From DATLFI01 sp035524895 (lineage in GTDB: Bacteria > Acidobacteriota > Thermoanaerobaculia > Multivoradales > Multivoraceae), in the NCBI GenBank assembly GCA_035524895.1, contig DATLFI010000105.1, positions 1 through 41,920 of the forward strand: a stretch of DNA of 41,920 nt, written 5' to 3'. Positions 30,234 through 38,737 of this stretch are shown piece by piece. The position numbers were made by a program, and so were the translations under genes. The notes under the pieces are model-generated. The model was not told the DNA's origin, did no database searches, and worked only from the letters and a program-made list of their open reading frames with translations. Within the stretch, counting starts at the first letter, position 1; the number at the start of each line of letters is the position of its first letter.

Positions 30234-30800
30234 TCAGGCGTCTGGCGAGGTCGCGACGAAGGTGGCGAATCCCGCGACGAACTTCCGGAGCTTGTCCTCG
30301 AGCTCTGCGTCCTGCAGCTTGCCGTCGGCGTCGAAGACGTCGTGCGCGCGGGAAACCAGGAAGCTGCCGCCGCCCAGCCACAGCCTGACGCGCAGCGCCC
30401 GCAGCACGGGCAGCCAGGACGTCTGTGACAGCAGCGTGCCGAAACCGCCCGGGGTGGCGCCGAGGAGCGCCGTCGGCTTGTTGCCGAACACCTTCGGGAT
30501 GTCGGACGACGGCCGCGTCATCCAGTCGATCGCGTTCTTGAACGCGCCCGGCATCGAGTTGTTGTACTCCGGCGTCACGAGCAGCAGCCCCTCGGCTGCG
30601 GCCACCCGCTCCTTGAGCGCGCGCACAGGTTCCGGGATGCCCGACTCGGCCTCGAGGTCGCCGTCGTAGACCGGAATGCCCTCGATCCCGGCAACCTCGA
30701 TCACCACCCCGTCGGGCGCGAGCACTGCCGCGGCGCGCAGCAGCGCCTTGTTGTAGGAGCCCTTGCGCAGGCTACCGGCGATGCCGAGGATGCGCGTCAT
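30234..30800 (-). CDS. NADPH-dependent FMN reductase (flavodoxin-like quinone/azo reductase)
   Basis: A 188-residue flavodoxin-fold oxidoreductase. The start at 30800 gives MTRILGIAGSLRKGSYNKALL, with the FMN phosphate-binding loop GSLRKGSYN at residues 9-17. LLLVTPEYNNSMPGAFKNAID, with the conserved PEYN, and LLGATPGGFGT complete the flavin site. It is in the ArsH/YieF-type family reducing quinones, chromate or azo compounds with NAD(P)H. An upstream extension is excluded because it would be encoded by the 9-bp tandem repeat at 30822-30857. It lies 55 bp downstream of the DUF1080 gene on the same strand, possibly in one transcript. Confidence 0.88.
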   Translation of the reverse strand: MTRILGIAGSLRKGSYNKALLRAAAVLAPDGVVIEVAGIEGIPVYDGDLEAESGIPEPVRALKERVAAAEGLLLVTPEYNNSMPGAFKNAIDWMTRPSSDIPKVFGNKPTALLGATPGGFGTLLSQTSWLPVLRALRVRLWLGGGSFLVSRAHDVFDADGKLQDAELEDKLRKFVAGFATFVATSPDA

Positions 30801-30821
30801 CTCTGCCTGCTCGTCCTGCGC

Positions 30822-30857
30822 GACTTGCTCGACTTGCTCGACATGCTCGACCCGCTC
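30822..30857. repeat. Tandem repeat, 9-bp unit GACTTGCTC
   Basis: Four units (two perfect GACTTGCTC, then GACATGCTC and GACCCGCTC) fill the gap between the DUF1080 and FMN-reductase genes and touch the DUF1080 stop codon. It would encode an EQV-type tripeptide repeat on the minus strand, but no start suggests that it is translated. Confidence 0.75.
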
Positions 30858-31644
30858 ACTGCGCGGCGGCACCCGCGTCGAGACGGCGTACCTTCAGGTT
30901 GCGGAACCACACCTCGTCGTCGTGATCCTGCAGCGCGATGTGGCCGCGCTCGTTCAGGCCGTAGCGCGGCCACTGCGCGAACTTGGTGGCTTTCACCTTC
31001 GCCCTCCAGTCCTCCGTCCACAGCTCGTACGCGACGACCTCGACGCCGTTGAGCCAGTGCTCGACGTGGGGGCCGTGCGCCACGATGCGCACCTCGTTCC
31101 ACTCACCGACCGGTCGCGTCACGTCGCGCACCGGAGCGTGGAGCCCGTAGTTGGCGCCGGTCGAGGTGAGCGGCGAGCCACCGTCTCGATGGCCGGCGTT
31201 GTCGAGGATCTGCATCTCGGGACCCGTGTGATAGCTGCGCTCAGAGTCCTCGCTCACCCGGAACATCACGCCGCTGTTGCCACCGGGCGTGAGCTTCCAC
31301 TCCAGGCGCAGCTCGAAGTCGCCGTACTGCTCGCGGGTGATCAGGTCCGAGCGCTTCGCCTCGGGCGCATCCGGCCGCGCGAAGCGCACCACCCCGCCGA
31401 CCACGCTCCAGCCGTCGGGCACGCGGTCCATCTTGTAGCCGCGCCACTTGCCCAGCTCACCGCCGTCGAAGAGGAGCTCCCAGCCCTGGGCCTGCTCCTC
31501 TGCGGTGAGGCGGTTCACCGCCCCATCGCCGTCGTCGTTCACGGCCCGGCCGCCGGCCGCCGCATCGGGCGCCAGAGCCGGCCCGAGAACGACGGCCCAG
31601 AGCACGACGGCGACTGCGGTCTCAGAGGCGCGGTTCGAAGCCAT
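30856..31644 (-). CDS. Secreted DUF1080 (3-keto-disaccharide hydrolase fold) protein
   Basis: A 262-residue exported protein. ATG 31644 follows GGAGGAT. A signal peptide (about residues 9-30, ending APDAAAGG) precedes one DUF1080 domain (PF06439, concanavalin-like beta sandwich). Landmarks are WELLFDGGELGKWRGYK at the start, SDLITREQYGDFELRLEWKL, GNSGVMFRV, YHTGPEMQILDN and the closing GHIALQDHDDEVWFRNLKVR. Some members cleave 3-keto-glycosides made by periplasmic MocA-type dehydrogenases, and a Tat-exported MocA protein exists at 7688 in this window, although not adjacent. It sits 45 bp downstream of the tripartite fusion gene. Confidence 0.9.
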   Translation of the reverse strand: MASNRASETAVAVVLWAVVLGPALAPDAAAGGRAVNDDGDGAVNRLTAEEQAQGWELLFDGGELGKWRGYKMDRVPDGWSVVGGVVRFARPDAPEAKRSDLITREQYGDFELRLEWKLTPGGNSGVMFRVSEDSERSYHTGPEMQILDNAGHRDGGSPLTSTGANYGLHAPVRDVTRPVGEWNEVRIVAHGPHVEHWLNGVEVVAYELWTEDWRAKVKATKFAQWPRYGLNERGHIALQDHDDEVWFRNLKVRRLDAGAAAQ

Positions 31645-31689
31645 GGCGTTGATCCTCCACCCACAGACGCCATCCTAACCGCCCCGAGT

Positions 31690-34419
31690 CTAGCGCTGGT
31701 CGGGACGTAACAGGCCGCGGCGACGGTGCGCGATCACCAGAGCCACGAGCCGCCTCACCCCCGGCGGCGCCTGCCCCATCGCCCGCCGCTGCGCGCCGAT
31801 CTCGAACGCGCGTCGCCACTGCCGGAACAGGACGCGGTAGGCCTCCACGAACGACACCCGCGGATCGTAGACGTGGACGCACTCGGAGGTGACGCCGTTG
31901 AGCTCGACGACCTGGAAGGGGCCGCCGCGGCGTAGCGCTTCGAGCGAATCCACCTTGACATCGAGGCGGCCGAAGTCGAAGCCGGGGTAGGCGTCGGCGA
32001 GGCGGTCCATTGCGGCCTCGAGCTCGGTGGTGAGGTGCTCGGATCCGTCGAGGAAGATGCAGCCGCGGGCGTGGGTGCCGACGTCGACGAGCGGCACGTT
32101 CTCACCGGCGGCGGGCACGAACCGGGCGGCGTCGGGACGCTCCCTCAGGTAGACGCGGTGGAGCGCGACGGCGCGGTCGTCGGCGAGTACGAGGTGCTCC
32201 AGCGTATGTTCGCCGTCACCGGTGACGGTTGGGGGCCGCTTCTCGGTGAGCGAGAGGATCTCGCCGTGATCTTCTGCCGTGCCCTTCGCCCAGAAGATGC
32301 CGATCTCGAGGCCAGGCGCATAGCGCTGGAGGATGAGCTTCGCCGGCAGCGCCTGCGGCCATCGCTCGAAGTAGCGCTCGGCATCCTCCAGTCGGCGCGT
32401 GATCATCACGCCTTGGCCGCGCTGCCCGACGTCGGGCTTGATCACCACCGGCAGCCCGAATCCCGAAGCCGCACCCTCCCCGGACAGGAACCGCTCGACC
32501 TCGCGTCGCAGCTCGGCGCCGTTTGCGACTGTGACCAGCCGCCAGACGGGTACGACCTCGGTCGGCAGCTTGCTCAGGATCTCGGCCTTCGACTCGCCGA
32601 CGAAGCCGCCATCGGGAATCCCAGGATTGGCTGCGGCGAAGAGCGTCAACGAGCGATGGCGTAGCCCGAGCCACAGGACGTAGAGCACCACCGGGGGATA
32701 GACCGCCCACATCGGCCAGAGCTCCCAGCCCCCGATCCGTCGCCAGCGTCCCAGCAACTTGCGGCGACCAGTCCAGGTACGCAGCGACCAGAGCGCCGGC
32801 ACCAGCAGCCGGAGTGTCACCAGCAACAGACCCATGCCCAGCAGCAAGGCCAGCAGCCAGCCTTGGGTGCGCTCCATCAGCGGCAGGGCAGCGGCGCCGA
32901 GACGCGCCGCGAGCCACACCACCAAAGGCACCCACACCGAGGCGGCGATCGCGAAGTAGAGAACGAACCTGCTAGCGCTGGTCTGGAGTGCACCGCAGGC
33001 GACGCTGGTCGCGAGCCGCGTGCCCGGCAGGAAGCGGCTGGCGAAGATCACCGCGGCGCCCCGTTCGCGCACCCAGGCCGAAGCCTCGTCGAGACGCTGC
33101 GGTGGCAGCCACCAGCGCAGCGGCGCGTAGGCCAGCGCCGGCCGGCCCACCCAGCGGCCGAACAGGTAGAGCATGAAGTCGGTACCGACGATGCCGACGA
33201 AGCAGGCACCACAGGCGGCCAGAAAGCTGATACGCCCGAGCGCGACCAGGAGACCCGCGGCGAGACACGTCAGGTCCTCGCTCACCCACATCGCGAGCAC
33301 CAGCCCCACCAGCGTCACGAGGAGCGCGGGACCTTCGAACGGCGGCAGCACGGCGCGGTCGAACGGCCGCCTGGCTCCAGCGACACGCTCGGGCGCCGCC
33401 GACGCGCGCCGTACCGCCTGCCCTTCCTCCACGCGCGCGAGGAAGGGAGCGAGCTCGCGCGTGGCTAGCTCAGCACCGTCGCGGAAGACCATGAAGTGGT
33501 CGTCCTGCAGCAGCGCGAGCTCGCTCTGCGGCACGATCCGGTGGTGCTCGAGCGCCGCCTCCTGGGGCACCAGGAAGTCGCGCTCGCCGTGCACCAGCAG
33601 CAGCGGCGGCTCGAAGCGCTCGAGCAGTGCACGGAGGCGGCTCTGGTCGGTGTCGTAGAAGTTGCGCGCGTACTCGCGACCGAGCGGGAAGTCGTCGAGG
33701 GCGCCGAAGTGCGGGGAGCCCGCCAGCAGCGCACGGACCAATCCGAGCTGAAGCCCGTGCACCCAGTGGTTGACCTGCTGGTCGCCGAACAGCTCGAGCT
33801 CCTCGACCCCGATCGCCGAGAGCATCGTCAGCGACGCGACCCGCTCGGGCGCGAGACCCCAGAGCTCGAGCGCGACGCCGCCACCCATGCTGAAGCCGAG
33901 CACGTGGCAACGTTCGATGTCGAGCTTCTCCAGGAGCTGGAGCGCGTAGCCGGCGTGCGCGAGCACCGAGTAGTCAGGCACGGCGCGCTCCGACGCTCCG
34001 AAGCCGGGCAGGTCGGGCGCGATCACCCGACGGTCGCGAGCCAGCGCCGGCCCGAGCGTGCGGAAGTCGTCGGCGCTGCCCGGCGAGCCATGGAGCAGGA
34101 GCACTGGCCTCAGCGCATCCGCTGCGCTGTCTGCCATCGCTGTCGGCCACTCGCGGTAAGCCAGACGCGCGCTCGACGCCAACTGCTGCTCGCCCCGAAC
34201 GACGCGGACCGAGATCGCCGCACGGTCGTCCGGGCCCCTGGTCGGCTGCCGGCGCGATGCGATCGCGTGCGAAGCCGCCAACAGCACCAGGTAGAGGACG
34301 ATCCACCACGCCGCGATGCGCCGGCGCGAACGGCGCCGCCGTCCGCGACCGCGGCGGTGCTCCGGTCCCTGCGCGCCCGAGCTGGAGCCCAGGCGGCTCC
34401 TGACCGCCGAAGTTGACAT
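31690..34419 (-). CDS. Tripartite fusion: alpha/beta-hydrolase, VTT (DedA) membrane domain, ATP-grasp ligase
   Basis: A 909-residue protein with three catalytic or transport parts in one chain. An Arg-rich N-terminus and one helix (about 34-54) lead to an alpha/beta-hydrolase domain: the HGSPGS oxyanion region (110-115), GFSMGGG with Ser177, GERDF with Asp281 and DDHF with His308. Residues ~365-550 are a VTT/DedA membrane domain (PF09335) with FASRFLPGTR (459-468). After more hydrophobic segments, residues ~600-870 form an ATP-grasp domain: VVIKPDVGQRGQGV, ILQRYAPGLEIGIFW, FGRLDVKVDS and QVVELNG. ATG 34419 follows the acyltransferase stop by 4 nt, so the pair is coupled. A membrane enzyme that hydrolyses, flips or ligates a lipid-linked amino acid is a plausible but unproven role. 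Confidence 0.8.
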   Translation of the reverse strand: MSTSAVRSRLGSSSGAQGPEHRRGRGRRRRSRRRIAAWWIVLYLVLLAASHAIASRRQPTRGPDDRAAISVRVVRGEQQLASSARLAYREWPTAMADSAADALRPVLLLHGSPGSADDFRTLGPALARDRRVIAPDLPGFGASERAVPDYSVLAHAGYALQLLEKLDIERCHVLGFSMGGGVALELWGLAPERVASLTMLSAIGVEELELFGDQQVNHWVHGLQLGLVRALLAGSPHFGALDDFPLGREYARNFYDTDQSRLRALLERFEPPLLLVHGERDFLVPQEAALEHHRIVPQSELALLQDDHFMVFRDGAELATRELAPFLARVEEGQAVRRASAAPERVAGARRPFDRAVLPPFEGPALLVTLVGLVLAMWVSEDLTCLAAGLLVALGRISFLAACGACFVGIVGTDFMLYLFGRWVGRPALAYAPLRWWLPPQRLDEASAWVRERGAAVIFASRFLPGTRLATSVACGALQTSASRFVLYFAIAASVWVPLVVWLAARLGAAALPLMERTQGWLLALLLGMGLLLVTLRLLVPALWSLRTWTGRRKLLGRWRRIGGWELWPMWAVYPPVVLYVLWLGLRHRSLTLFAAANPGIPDGGFVGESKAEILSKLPTEVVPVWRLVTVANGAELRREVERFLSGEGAASGFGLPVVIKPDVGQRGQGVMITRRLEDAERYFERWPQALPAKLILQRYAPGLEIGIFWAKGTAEDHGEILSLTEKRPPTVTGDGEHTLEHLVLADDRAVALHRVYLRERPDAARFVPAAGENVPLVDVGTHARGCIFLDGSEHLTTELEAAMDRLADAYPGFDFGRLDVKVDSLEALRRGGPFQVVELNGVTSECVHVYDPRVSFVEAYRVLFRQWRRAFEIGAQRRAMGQAPPGVRRLVALVIAHRRRGLLRPDQR

Positions 34420-34423
34420 GCGG

Positions 34424-35266
34424 CTATCGGCCGCCGAAAAAGACCTGCCGAGTGCGGGGCGACAACCCGGCGACATCGATCAGCATCAGGTAGTCGATGG
34501 TCTTGAACTCACGGTCGAGCGCCGGCGCACTGACGACCTGCGCGCCGTAGCGCAGGTAGGTCCGGAACAGCCTCGGCAGGTGGACGGGAGACTGGTCGCC
34601 GCCGGGGTCCTGTCCAGAGCTCGCAATCTCGGGCTCGAGGAGATCGCATCGCGCACCGGGCAACGGTGGCACGTCGAGGTGCGGGTGGACCGCGCCGGCT
34701 TCCCGGAGCTGGCGGTACAGCCGCAAGCCCTGGGCGGGATCCTGGCTGGTGAGCGACGAACAGCCGAAGAGGTACCGCTTGCGCGCGGCAAGGACGTACG
34801 CGGCGAGCCCCTGCCACAGCAGGAACAGCACCAGCTTGTGCCGGTGATCCCTGTGGATGCACGCCCGCCCGACCTCGACCGAGTCCCCGAGCATCTCGGC
34901 GGGCAACCGCGACAGGTCGTACTCGATGGCGGAGTAGAAGCCACAGCCGGCGTGGGCCATCTCCTGGGTCTGCATCCGGTAGGTGCCGACGACCTGGCCG
35001 GTGGTCTTCTCCTCTACCAGCAGGTGATGGCACTGGGCGTCGAAGCGGTCTTCGTCACGACGCGTCTCGTGCGACGCCTCGAGCCCTTCGCCCAGCTCGA
35101 CGTTGAACACGTCGAAGCGCAGTTGCTGGATGGCGTCGAGCTCACCAGGAGAGCGCGCGAACCTCGCACGCCAGCGACCCGACTCGAACTGGCTCGCGGG
35201 GAGCATCTCGGCACGGCGGGGATAGCCGGAAACCGCCGGCTCGAACAGGTCGAAGGCGTGTTCCAT
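34424..35266 (-). CDS. GNAT-fold N-acyltransferase, OlsB/LuxI-like
   Basis: A 280-residue acyltransferase. The start at 35266 gives MEHAFDLFEP. QLRFDVFNVELGEGL, DEDRFDAQCHHLLVEE, VVGTYRMQTQEM and VEVGRACIHRDHR match the GNAT branch that includes ornithine-lipid synthase OlsB and the exosortase-associated acyltransferases. That branch transfers a 3-hydroxyacyl or acyl group from ACP to an amino acid amine, giving lyso-ornithine lipid or similar. The C-terminal half has LFGCSSLTSQDP and an extended tail. No OlsA-type O-acyltransferase is adjacent; instead the tripartite fusion follows after 4 nt. The head-group amino acid is unknown. Confidence 0.8.
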   Translation of the reverse strand: MEHAFDLFEPAVSGYPRRAEMLPASQFESGRWRARFARSPGELDAIQQLRFDVFNVELGEGLEASHETRRDEDRFDAQCHHLLVEEKTTGQVVGTYRMQTQEMAHAGCGFYSAIEYDLSRLPAEMLGDSVEVGRACIHRDHRHKLVLFLLWQGLAAYVLAARKRYLFGCSSLTSQDPAQGLRLYRQLREAGAVHPHLDVPPLPGARCDLLEPEIASSGQDPGGDQSPVHLPRLFRTYLRYGAQVVSAPALDREFKTIDYLMLIDVAGLSPRTRQVFFGGR

Positions 35267-35388
35267 GACGGGAGCTCCGTGTCCGAACGAGGCAGGACGG
35301 CACCACGATGCCAGGGAGGAATCTGCCTCCGGCTGTCGAGCGTAGCGAGAAAGGCCAAAAAGCGAATGCGAAGCCCGCAGCGGCATGG

Positions 35389-35609
35389 ATGAGCGAGCCC
35401 ACCGACCCAGTCGAAGACCTGGAGATGCGCCGCGCGACCCACGCGGACATCCCGGCGCTCCGCGAGCTGATTCGCCGATCCTGGCTTGGCCTCGGTCCGC
35501 GCCGGTACACCCCGGAGCAGGTAGCGGCCAACCTGGAGCACGGCGGCCGTCGCGACGACCCGCAGCGGACGAGATCGAGAGCCTGCGCGCCCTCGGGTAC
35601 GTGCCATAG
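35389..35609 (+). pseudogene. Gene fragments: GNAT N-terminus and sulfatase-type C-terminus
   Basis: In one frame from ATG 35389, MRRATHADIPALRELIRRSW, GLGPRRYTPEQVAANLEH is the first third of a RimI-like GNAT acetyltransferase; it then loses similarity near 35555. In a second frame the last residues DEIESLRALGYVP with a stop at 35607-35609 match the tail common to sulfatases of this lineage. Neither part can be functional. Two decayed genes have been joined by deletion. Confidence 0.6.
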
Positions 35610-35623
35610 GAGGTGATCGACGG

Positions 35624-36748
35624 TCACAGACGCCCGAAGCGGCGAAGCACCTCCTGCAACCGGTCGTGCGGCAACGCGCGGACCGTGCCGCTGCGACCGG
35701 TCATGTCCTCGGCCGCGACCAGCGCGTTGACGATCGCCTCTTCGGTGGCCTGCACGACAGCCGCGAACAAGCCGTCGAGCGCGTCGTTGACGATCGTGTC
35801 CACCGTCACCTTGCCGCGTCCTCTCGTGGCGCCGGCGTTGGCGGTGGAGAAAGCAAGGAAGAGGTCCCCGGAACCGTTGCCCGATACCGAACCGGTACGC
35901 GCCAGCCCGAGCGGCACGCGACGCGCCAGCCGCTCGAGCTGGTGCGGCAGGAGCGGAGCGTCGGTAGCGACCACGACGATGATCGAGCCGGTCTCGCGCG
36001 ACCACAGGCGGTCCTCGGGAATCTCGCGGCCCACCGGCACGCCGGCGATCAGGAGCTGGTCGCGCAGCCCGAAGTTGGCCTGCACCAGCACGCCCACGGT
36101 GAGCGGACCCACGGCGTGGGTCACCACACGCGAGGCGCTGCCGATGCCGCCCTTCCACTCGTAGCAGATCATGCCGGTACCACCGCCGACGTTGCCCTCG
36201 GCTACCGCTCCGCCGCGAGCCTCCTCGAGCGCTCGGTGCGCGTGCTCGGCGCGCACGTGGAAGCCGTTGATGTCGTTGAGGTAGCCGTCCCAGGTCTCGG
36301 CGACCACGGGCAGCGACCACCAGTAGCCGGAGGCGTCGGCGGCGCCGACCGCGATGCGCCACGAGATCACCGCGTCGCGCACGACCCCGACGCTGTGGGT
36401 GTTGGTGATCATGACCGGCCCCTCGAGGAACCCCGACTCCTCGATCCAGGCCGTGCCCGTCATCTCGCCGTTCCCGTTGAGCGAGGACCAGCCGGCGTAG
36501 ACCGGGTCGCTGGCGCTGGCCAGACCTCGTGGGAGGATCGCGGTGACGCCGGTGCGCACCGCATCGCCCACGACCAGCGTGGTGTGGCCGACGGTGACTC
36601 CCGAGACGTCGGTGATCGCGTTGAGCGGGCCGGGAGCGCCGTCGAACGGAATGCCGATGTCTCGCGCGCGCGGCGACTGCGCGGAAGAGGCGACGGCGAG
36701 GCAGAGCGCGAGGAGCGCGAGGCGGACCGAGCTCTCGAGGAGTTCCAT
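35624..36748 (-). CDS. Secreted P1-family aminopeptidase (DmpA, peptidase S58)
   Basis: A 374-residue self-cleaving peptidase (PF03576). ATG 36748 gives a signal peptide (MELLESSVRLALLALCLAVASSAQS); a TTG at 36760 is rejected because it would only prepend the Shine-Dalgarno codons. Motifs are DIGIPFDGAPGPLNAITDV, VTVGHTTL, EGNVGGGTGMICYEWKGGIG and VLVQANFG. Autocleavage is expected at the Gly-Ser of RETGSIIVVVATDAPL, making Ser255 the N-terminal nucleophile of the beta chain (DmpA Ser250). SGDLFLAFSTAN follows. The family removes N-terminal L- or D-amino acids and beta-peptides. A signal peptide places this one in the periplasm. It appears monocistronic. Confidence 0.9.
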   Translation of the reverse strand: MELLESSVRLALLALCLAVASSAQSPRARDIGIPFDGAPGPLNAITDVSGVTVGHTTLVVGDAVRTGVTAILPRGLASASDPVYAGWSSLNGNGEMTGTAWIEESGFLEGPVMITNTHSVGVVRDAVISWRIAVGAADASGYWWSLPVVAETWDGYLNDINGFHVRAEHAHRALEEARGGAVAEGNVGGGTGMICYEWKGGIGSASRVVTHAVGPLTVGVLVQANFGLRDQLLIAGVPVGREIPEDRLWSRETGSIIVVVATDAPLLPHQLERLARRVPLGLARTGSVSGNGSGDLFLAFSTANAGATRGRGKVTVDTIVNDALDGLFAAVVQATEEAIVNALVAAEDMTGRSGTVRALPHDRLQEVLRRFGRL

Positions 36749-36982
36749 GGCTTCTCCCAAGTCGTCGAGGTGCGAATCTCTCGAAGAGAGTACGACAACC
36801 GTTCGAGATCCCGCCGTCGAAGCGACCGAGTGCGAGCTGTGTCCTGCCGAGATGTAACGAGATCGTCGGCTGGACGCCGAGGAGGGGGCGATGAAAGGAG
36901 AATGGCGGCATCGAAGCGTCTCAGCGCAGGCGCACAGGATCCCAAGTTCCCGCCAGGCTGCTTCCCGCCGCGCCTGCCCTTC

Positions 36983-37123
36983 GTCCCGCTTGACAGCGGG
37001 ACCGTCCGGATAGGCGATCGCCTCTCCCTTCGACCCTCCAGAACGACATTACGAGCCAGCCCCGAGCATCGGGCTCGGCGGAGCTGTGCTCGGAGACTCC
37101 CAGGTGGCGGCTCGCGAAGCCGC
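36983..37123. repeat. Cluster of four hairpins in a gene-free stretch
   Basis: Within the 796-bp gap 36749-37544, where I support no gene, lie GTCCCGCT/AGCGGGAC (36983-37002), the palindrome AGGCGATCGCCT (37012-37023), CCGAGC/GCTCGG (37062-37078) and GCGGCT/AGCCGC (37107-37123). The density of dyads in 141 bp suggests a structured intergenic repeat or a small RNA. Strand and function are unknown. Confidence 0.4.
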
Positions 37124-37465
37124 GAACACGGGAATCCGTCGCGTTCAGGAGCCGATGAAGGCGTCGGACCCGGCCGATCTCGGCCGCGATCGCCCCGCGC
37201 CGCCCACGGACCGACCGCGCGACCTCTCCCTCTCGACAAGCGCCCGGAACCTCTTGGTCGGGTCAGCCCGTTGCCGGCGCGATCCTCCTGAGGGCAGCCC
37301 CATCGCGGACGTGATCGAGGATCTGGTCCTCTCCATCCGGGGCCGGGTCCTCTATGCACGTGACCTCCAAGGTGCTCTACCTAGCCCTCTAAGCCGAGAG
37401 CTTTCGGAAGCGAGATCAATAGACATCTCGCTCGGCGAATCTGTCGAGAACTCGGCGGGCCCGAG

Positions 37466-37495
37466 CGCTGACGGAAGCTCCGCTGACGGAAGCTC
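37466..37495. repeat. Perfect tandem duplication of a 15-bp unit
   Basis: CGCTGACGGAAGCTC occurs at 37466-37480 and again at 37481-37495 with no spacer. It lies just before a strong hairpin downstream of the small membrane-protein gene. Confidence 0.8.
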
Positions 37496-37507
37496 AGTCG
37501 GCCGATG

Positions 37508-37529
37508 GGACGCGACGTTCGTCGCGTCC
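37508..37529 (-). terminator. 10-bp stem-loop after the small membrane-protein gene
   Basis: GGACGCGACG (37508-37517) pairs perfectly with CGTCGCGTCC (37520-37529) over a 2-nt spacer, 15 nt past the stop codon of the gene at 37545-37925. It lacks a T-tract, so termination is likely but not certain. Confidence 0.45.
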
Positions 37530-37544
37530 TCCGGAGAAGAGCGC

Positions 37545-37925
37545 TCAGAGCGCCAGGAGTGTCGGCACGACCAGGAAGAACAGGCCGTAGACGCAGAGAA
37601 TGGAACGCATGGCACCGCACAGCAGCACGAGCTTGCGGTCCCTGGTGAAGCGATCCCGTCCCGCGAAGACGAAGCGCAGGAGGGCGAGGTCGCTGCCGAG
37701 GCCAGCGCGGCCGGGGCCCGATGTCGCACACAAGGTCTGGAAGAGCAGGGGATGCCGCGCACTCAGGGTGCGCCGCAATAGGCTGGCGAGCAGCGTCCAG
37801 AGGACTACCGCCACGGCATACACCACCGTCACCGAGAGAAGGATCATTGGAGCAGCGAGGATATCGAGTGGAATCGGGTTGCTCAATACGGAAGTCCAGT
37901 TCTCCTCGGGGATCGTGTTCGTCAC
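37545..37925 (-). CDS. Small membrane protein of unknown function
   Basis: A 126-residue protein that I do not recognise. The GTG at 37925 (AGGG just upstream) gives VTNTIPEENWTSVLSNPIPL, then a long hydrophobic helix (about 22-50), a basic soluble stretch with RDRFTRDRK, and a second helix (about 100-126) running to the C-terminus. An ATG at 37847 would cut into the first helix and is less likely. Two helices with a cytoplasmic basic loop suggest an inner-membrane protein. It stands alone. Confidence 0.5.
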   Translation of the reverse strand: MTNTIPEENWTSVLSNPIPLDILAAPMILLSVTVVYAVAVVLWTLLASLLRRTLSARHPLLFQTLCATSGPGRAGLGSDLALLRFVFAGRDRFTRDRKLVLLCGAMRSILCVYGLFFLVVPTLLAL

Positions 37926-38301
37926 CGCCCTGCAGCCCCCGAGGGCTCCTCCGCTGGGCGTTGGCGGAGGCCCAGGACACCCCTTGTCGGAAGCTTTCTG
38001 GGCCGACAAGAGGTTCCAGGCGCCTGTTGAGAGGAGGCGTTCTCGCCGGGGGGCACATGGCGATTGCCGGCGACGTCCGGCGGGTCTCGGCGGTTCCACG
38101 GCCGTTTGAGGCTGGGAATCCGCTGCGTGCACGCTCAGGAGCGCCGGCATCCCGGCGATCGAGCAGGGCTCCGCCAAGCCCCGGGAAAGGTTCCAGGCGA
38201 ATGTGGAAACGATGAGGTGGAGGGACCCGGTCAACTCAGCTGCCAGGAGAGGGACCCGTTCTGCGTCTATCTCTCTCGAGGCTAGAACCCTGGCCGATCC
38301 T
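37926..38301. other. Gene-free stretch with short direct repeats
   Basis: No coding frame is supported. AGGTTCCAGGCG occurs at 38011-38022 and 38188-38199, and GAGGGACCCG at 38220-38229 and 38249-38258. They may be traces of past insertions next to the transposase gene. Confidence 0.4.
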
Positions 38302-38320
38302 GGCCGCCATGCCGGCGGCC
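38302..38320. repeat. REP-like hairpin next to a RAYT transposase
   Basis: GGCCGCC (38302-38308) and GGCGGCC (38314-38320) form a perfect stem with loop ATGCC, 27 bp before the RAYT start codon. RAYT proteins act on such hairpins in the family, so this is a candidate REP end. Confidence 0.5.
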
Positions 38321-38347
38321 TGAGGCGGGAATCTGGCTCGTCGAGTC

Positions 38348-38737
38348 ATGCGAGGACCACGCTACCTTCCAGAACCGAGTCTGGTCGAGATCACCGTCCG
38401 GACGATCCAGAGCCGGTTCCTTCTCGTGCTGACCAAGATCGTCGCCGAGACGATCATCGGCGTCATCGCGCGAGCGCAGGAGCGCTACGGAGTCTCGGTC
38501 ATCGACGTCAAGCAGATGAGCTCGCACCTCCACCTGCTCTGCTTCTTCAAGGATGGCGATCAGATGGCGAGCTTTATGAGGTACGTCAACTCGAACGTGG
38601 CGAGGAAAGTCGGGCGGCTGATCGGCTGGCGAGGTCCGTTCTGGGAGCGCCGCTACAGCCATGTCGTCGTCACCAACGAGAAGGCCGCACAGGTCGAGAG
38701 GCTCGTGTACCTCCTCCGCAAAGCCTGTGGTTCATAG
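38348..38737 (+). pseudogene. 3'-truncated IS200/RAYT-type Y1 transposase
   Basis: A 129-residue HUH endonuclease fragment. RYLPEPSLVEITVRTIQSR opens the domain. SSHLHLLCFF carries the metal-binding His60-x-His62. MRYVNSNVARKVGRLIGW and FWERRYSHVVVTNE are family segments, and Tyr121 in RLVYLLRKAC is the likely nucleophile. Homologues I know continue after this Tyr with a helix and a C-terminal region (roughly another 60-100 residues). Here the frame ends after RKACGS, exactly where the oppositely oriented recombinase gene ends. The gene has therefore probably been cut by the neighbouring mobile cassette. Residual activity cannot be excluded. Confidence 0.7.

Noticed and set aside
37086..37781. 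A 231-codon plus-strand open frame
   Set aside because: Low-complexity Ser/Asp/Glu/Arg composition, overlap with the membrane-protein gene on the other strand and its tandem repeat suggest a GC-rich chance frame.
38011..38199. AGGTTCCAGGCG direct repeats as target-site or att duplications
   Set aside because: They are 165 bp apart with nothing element-like between them, and they do not coincide with the recombinase boundary.
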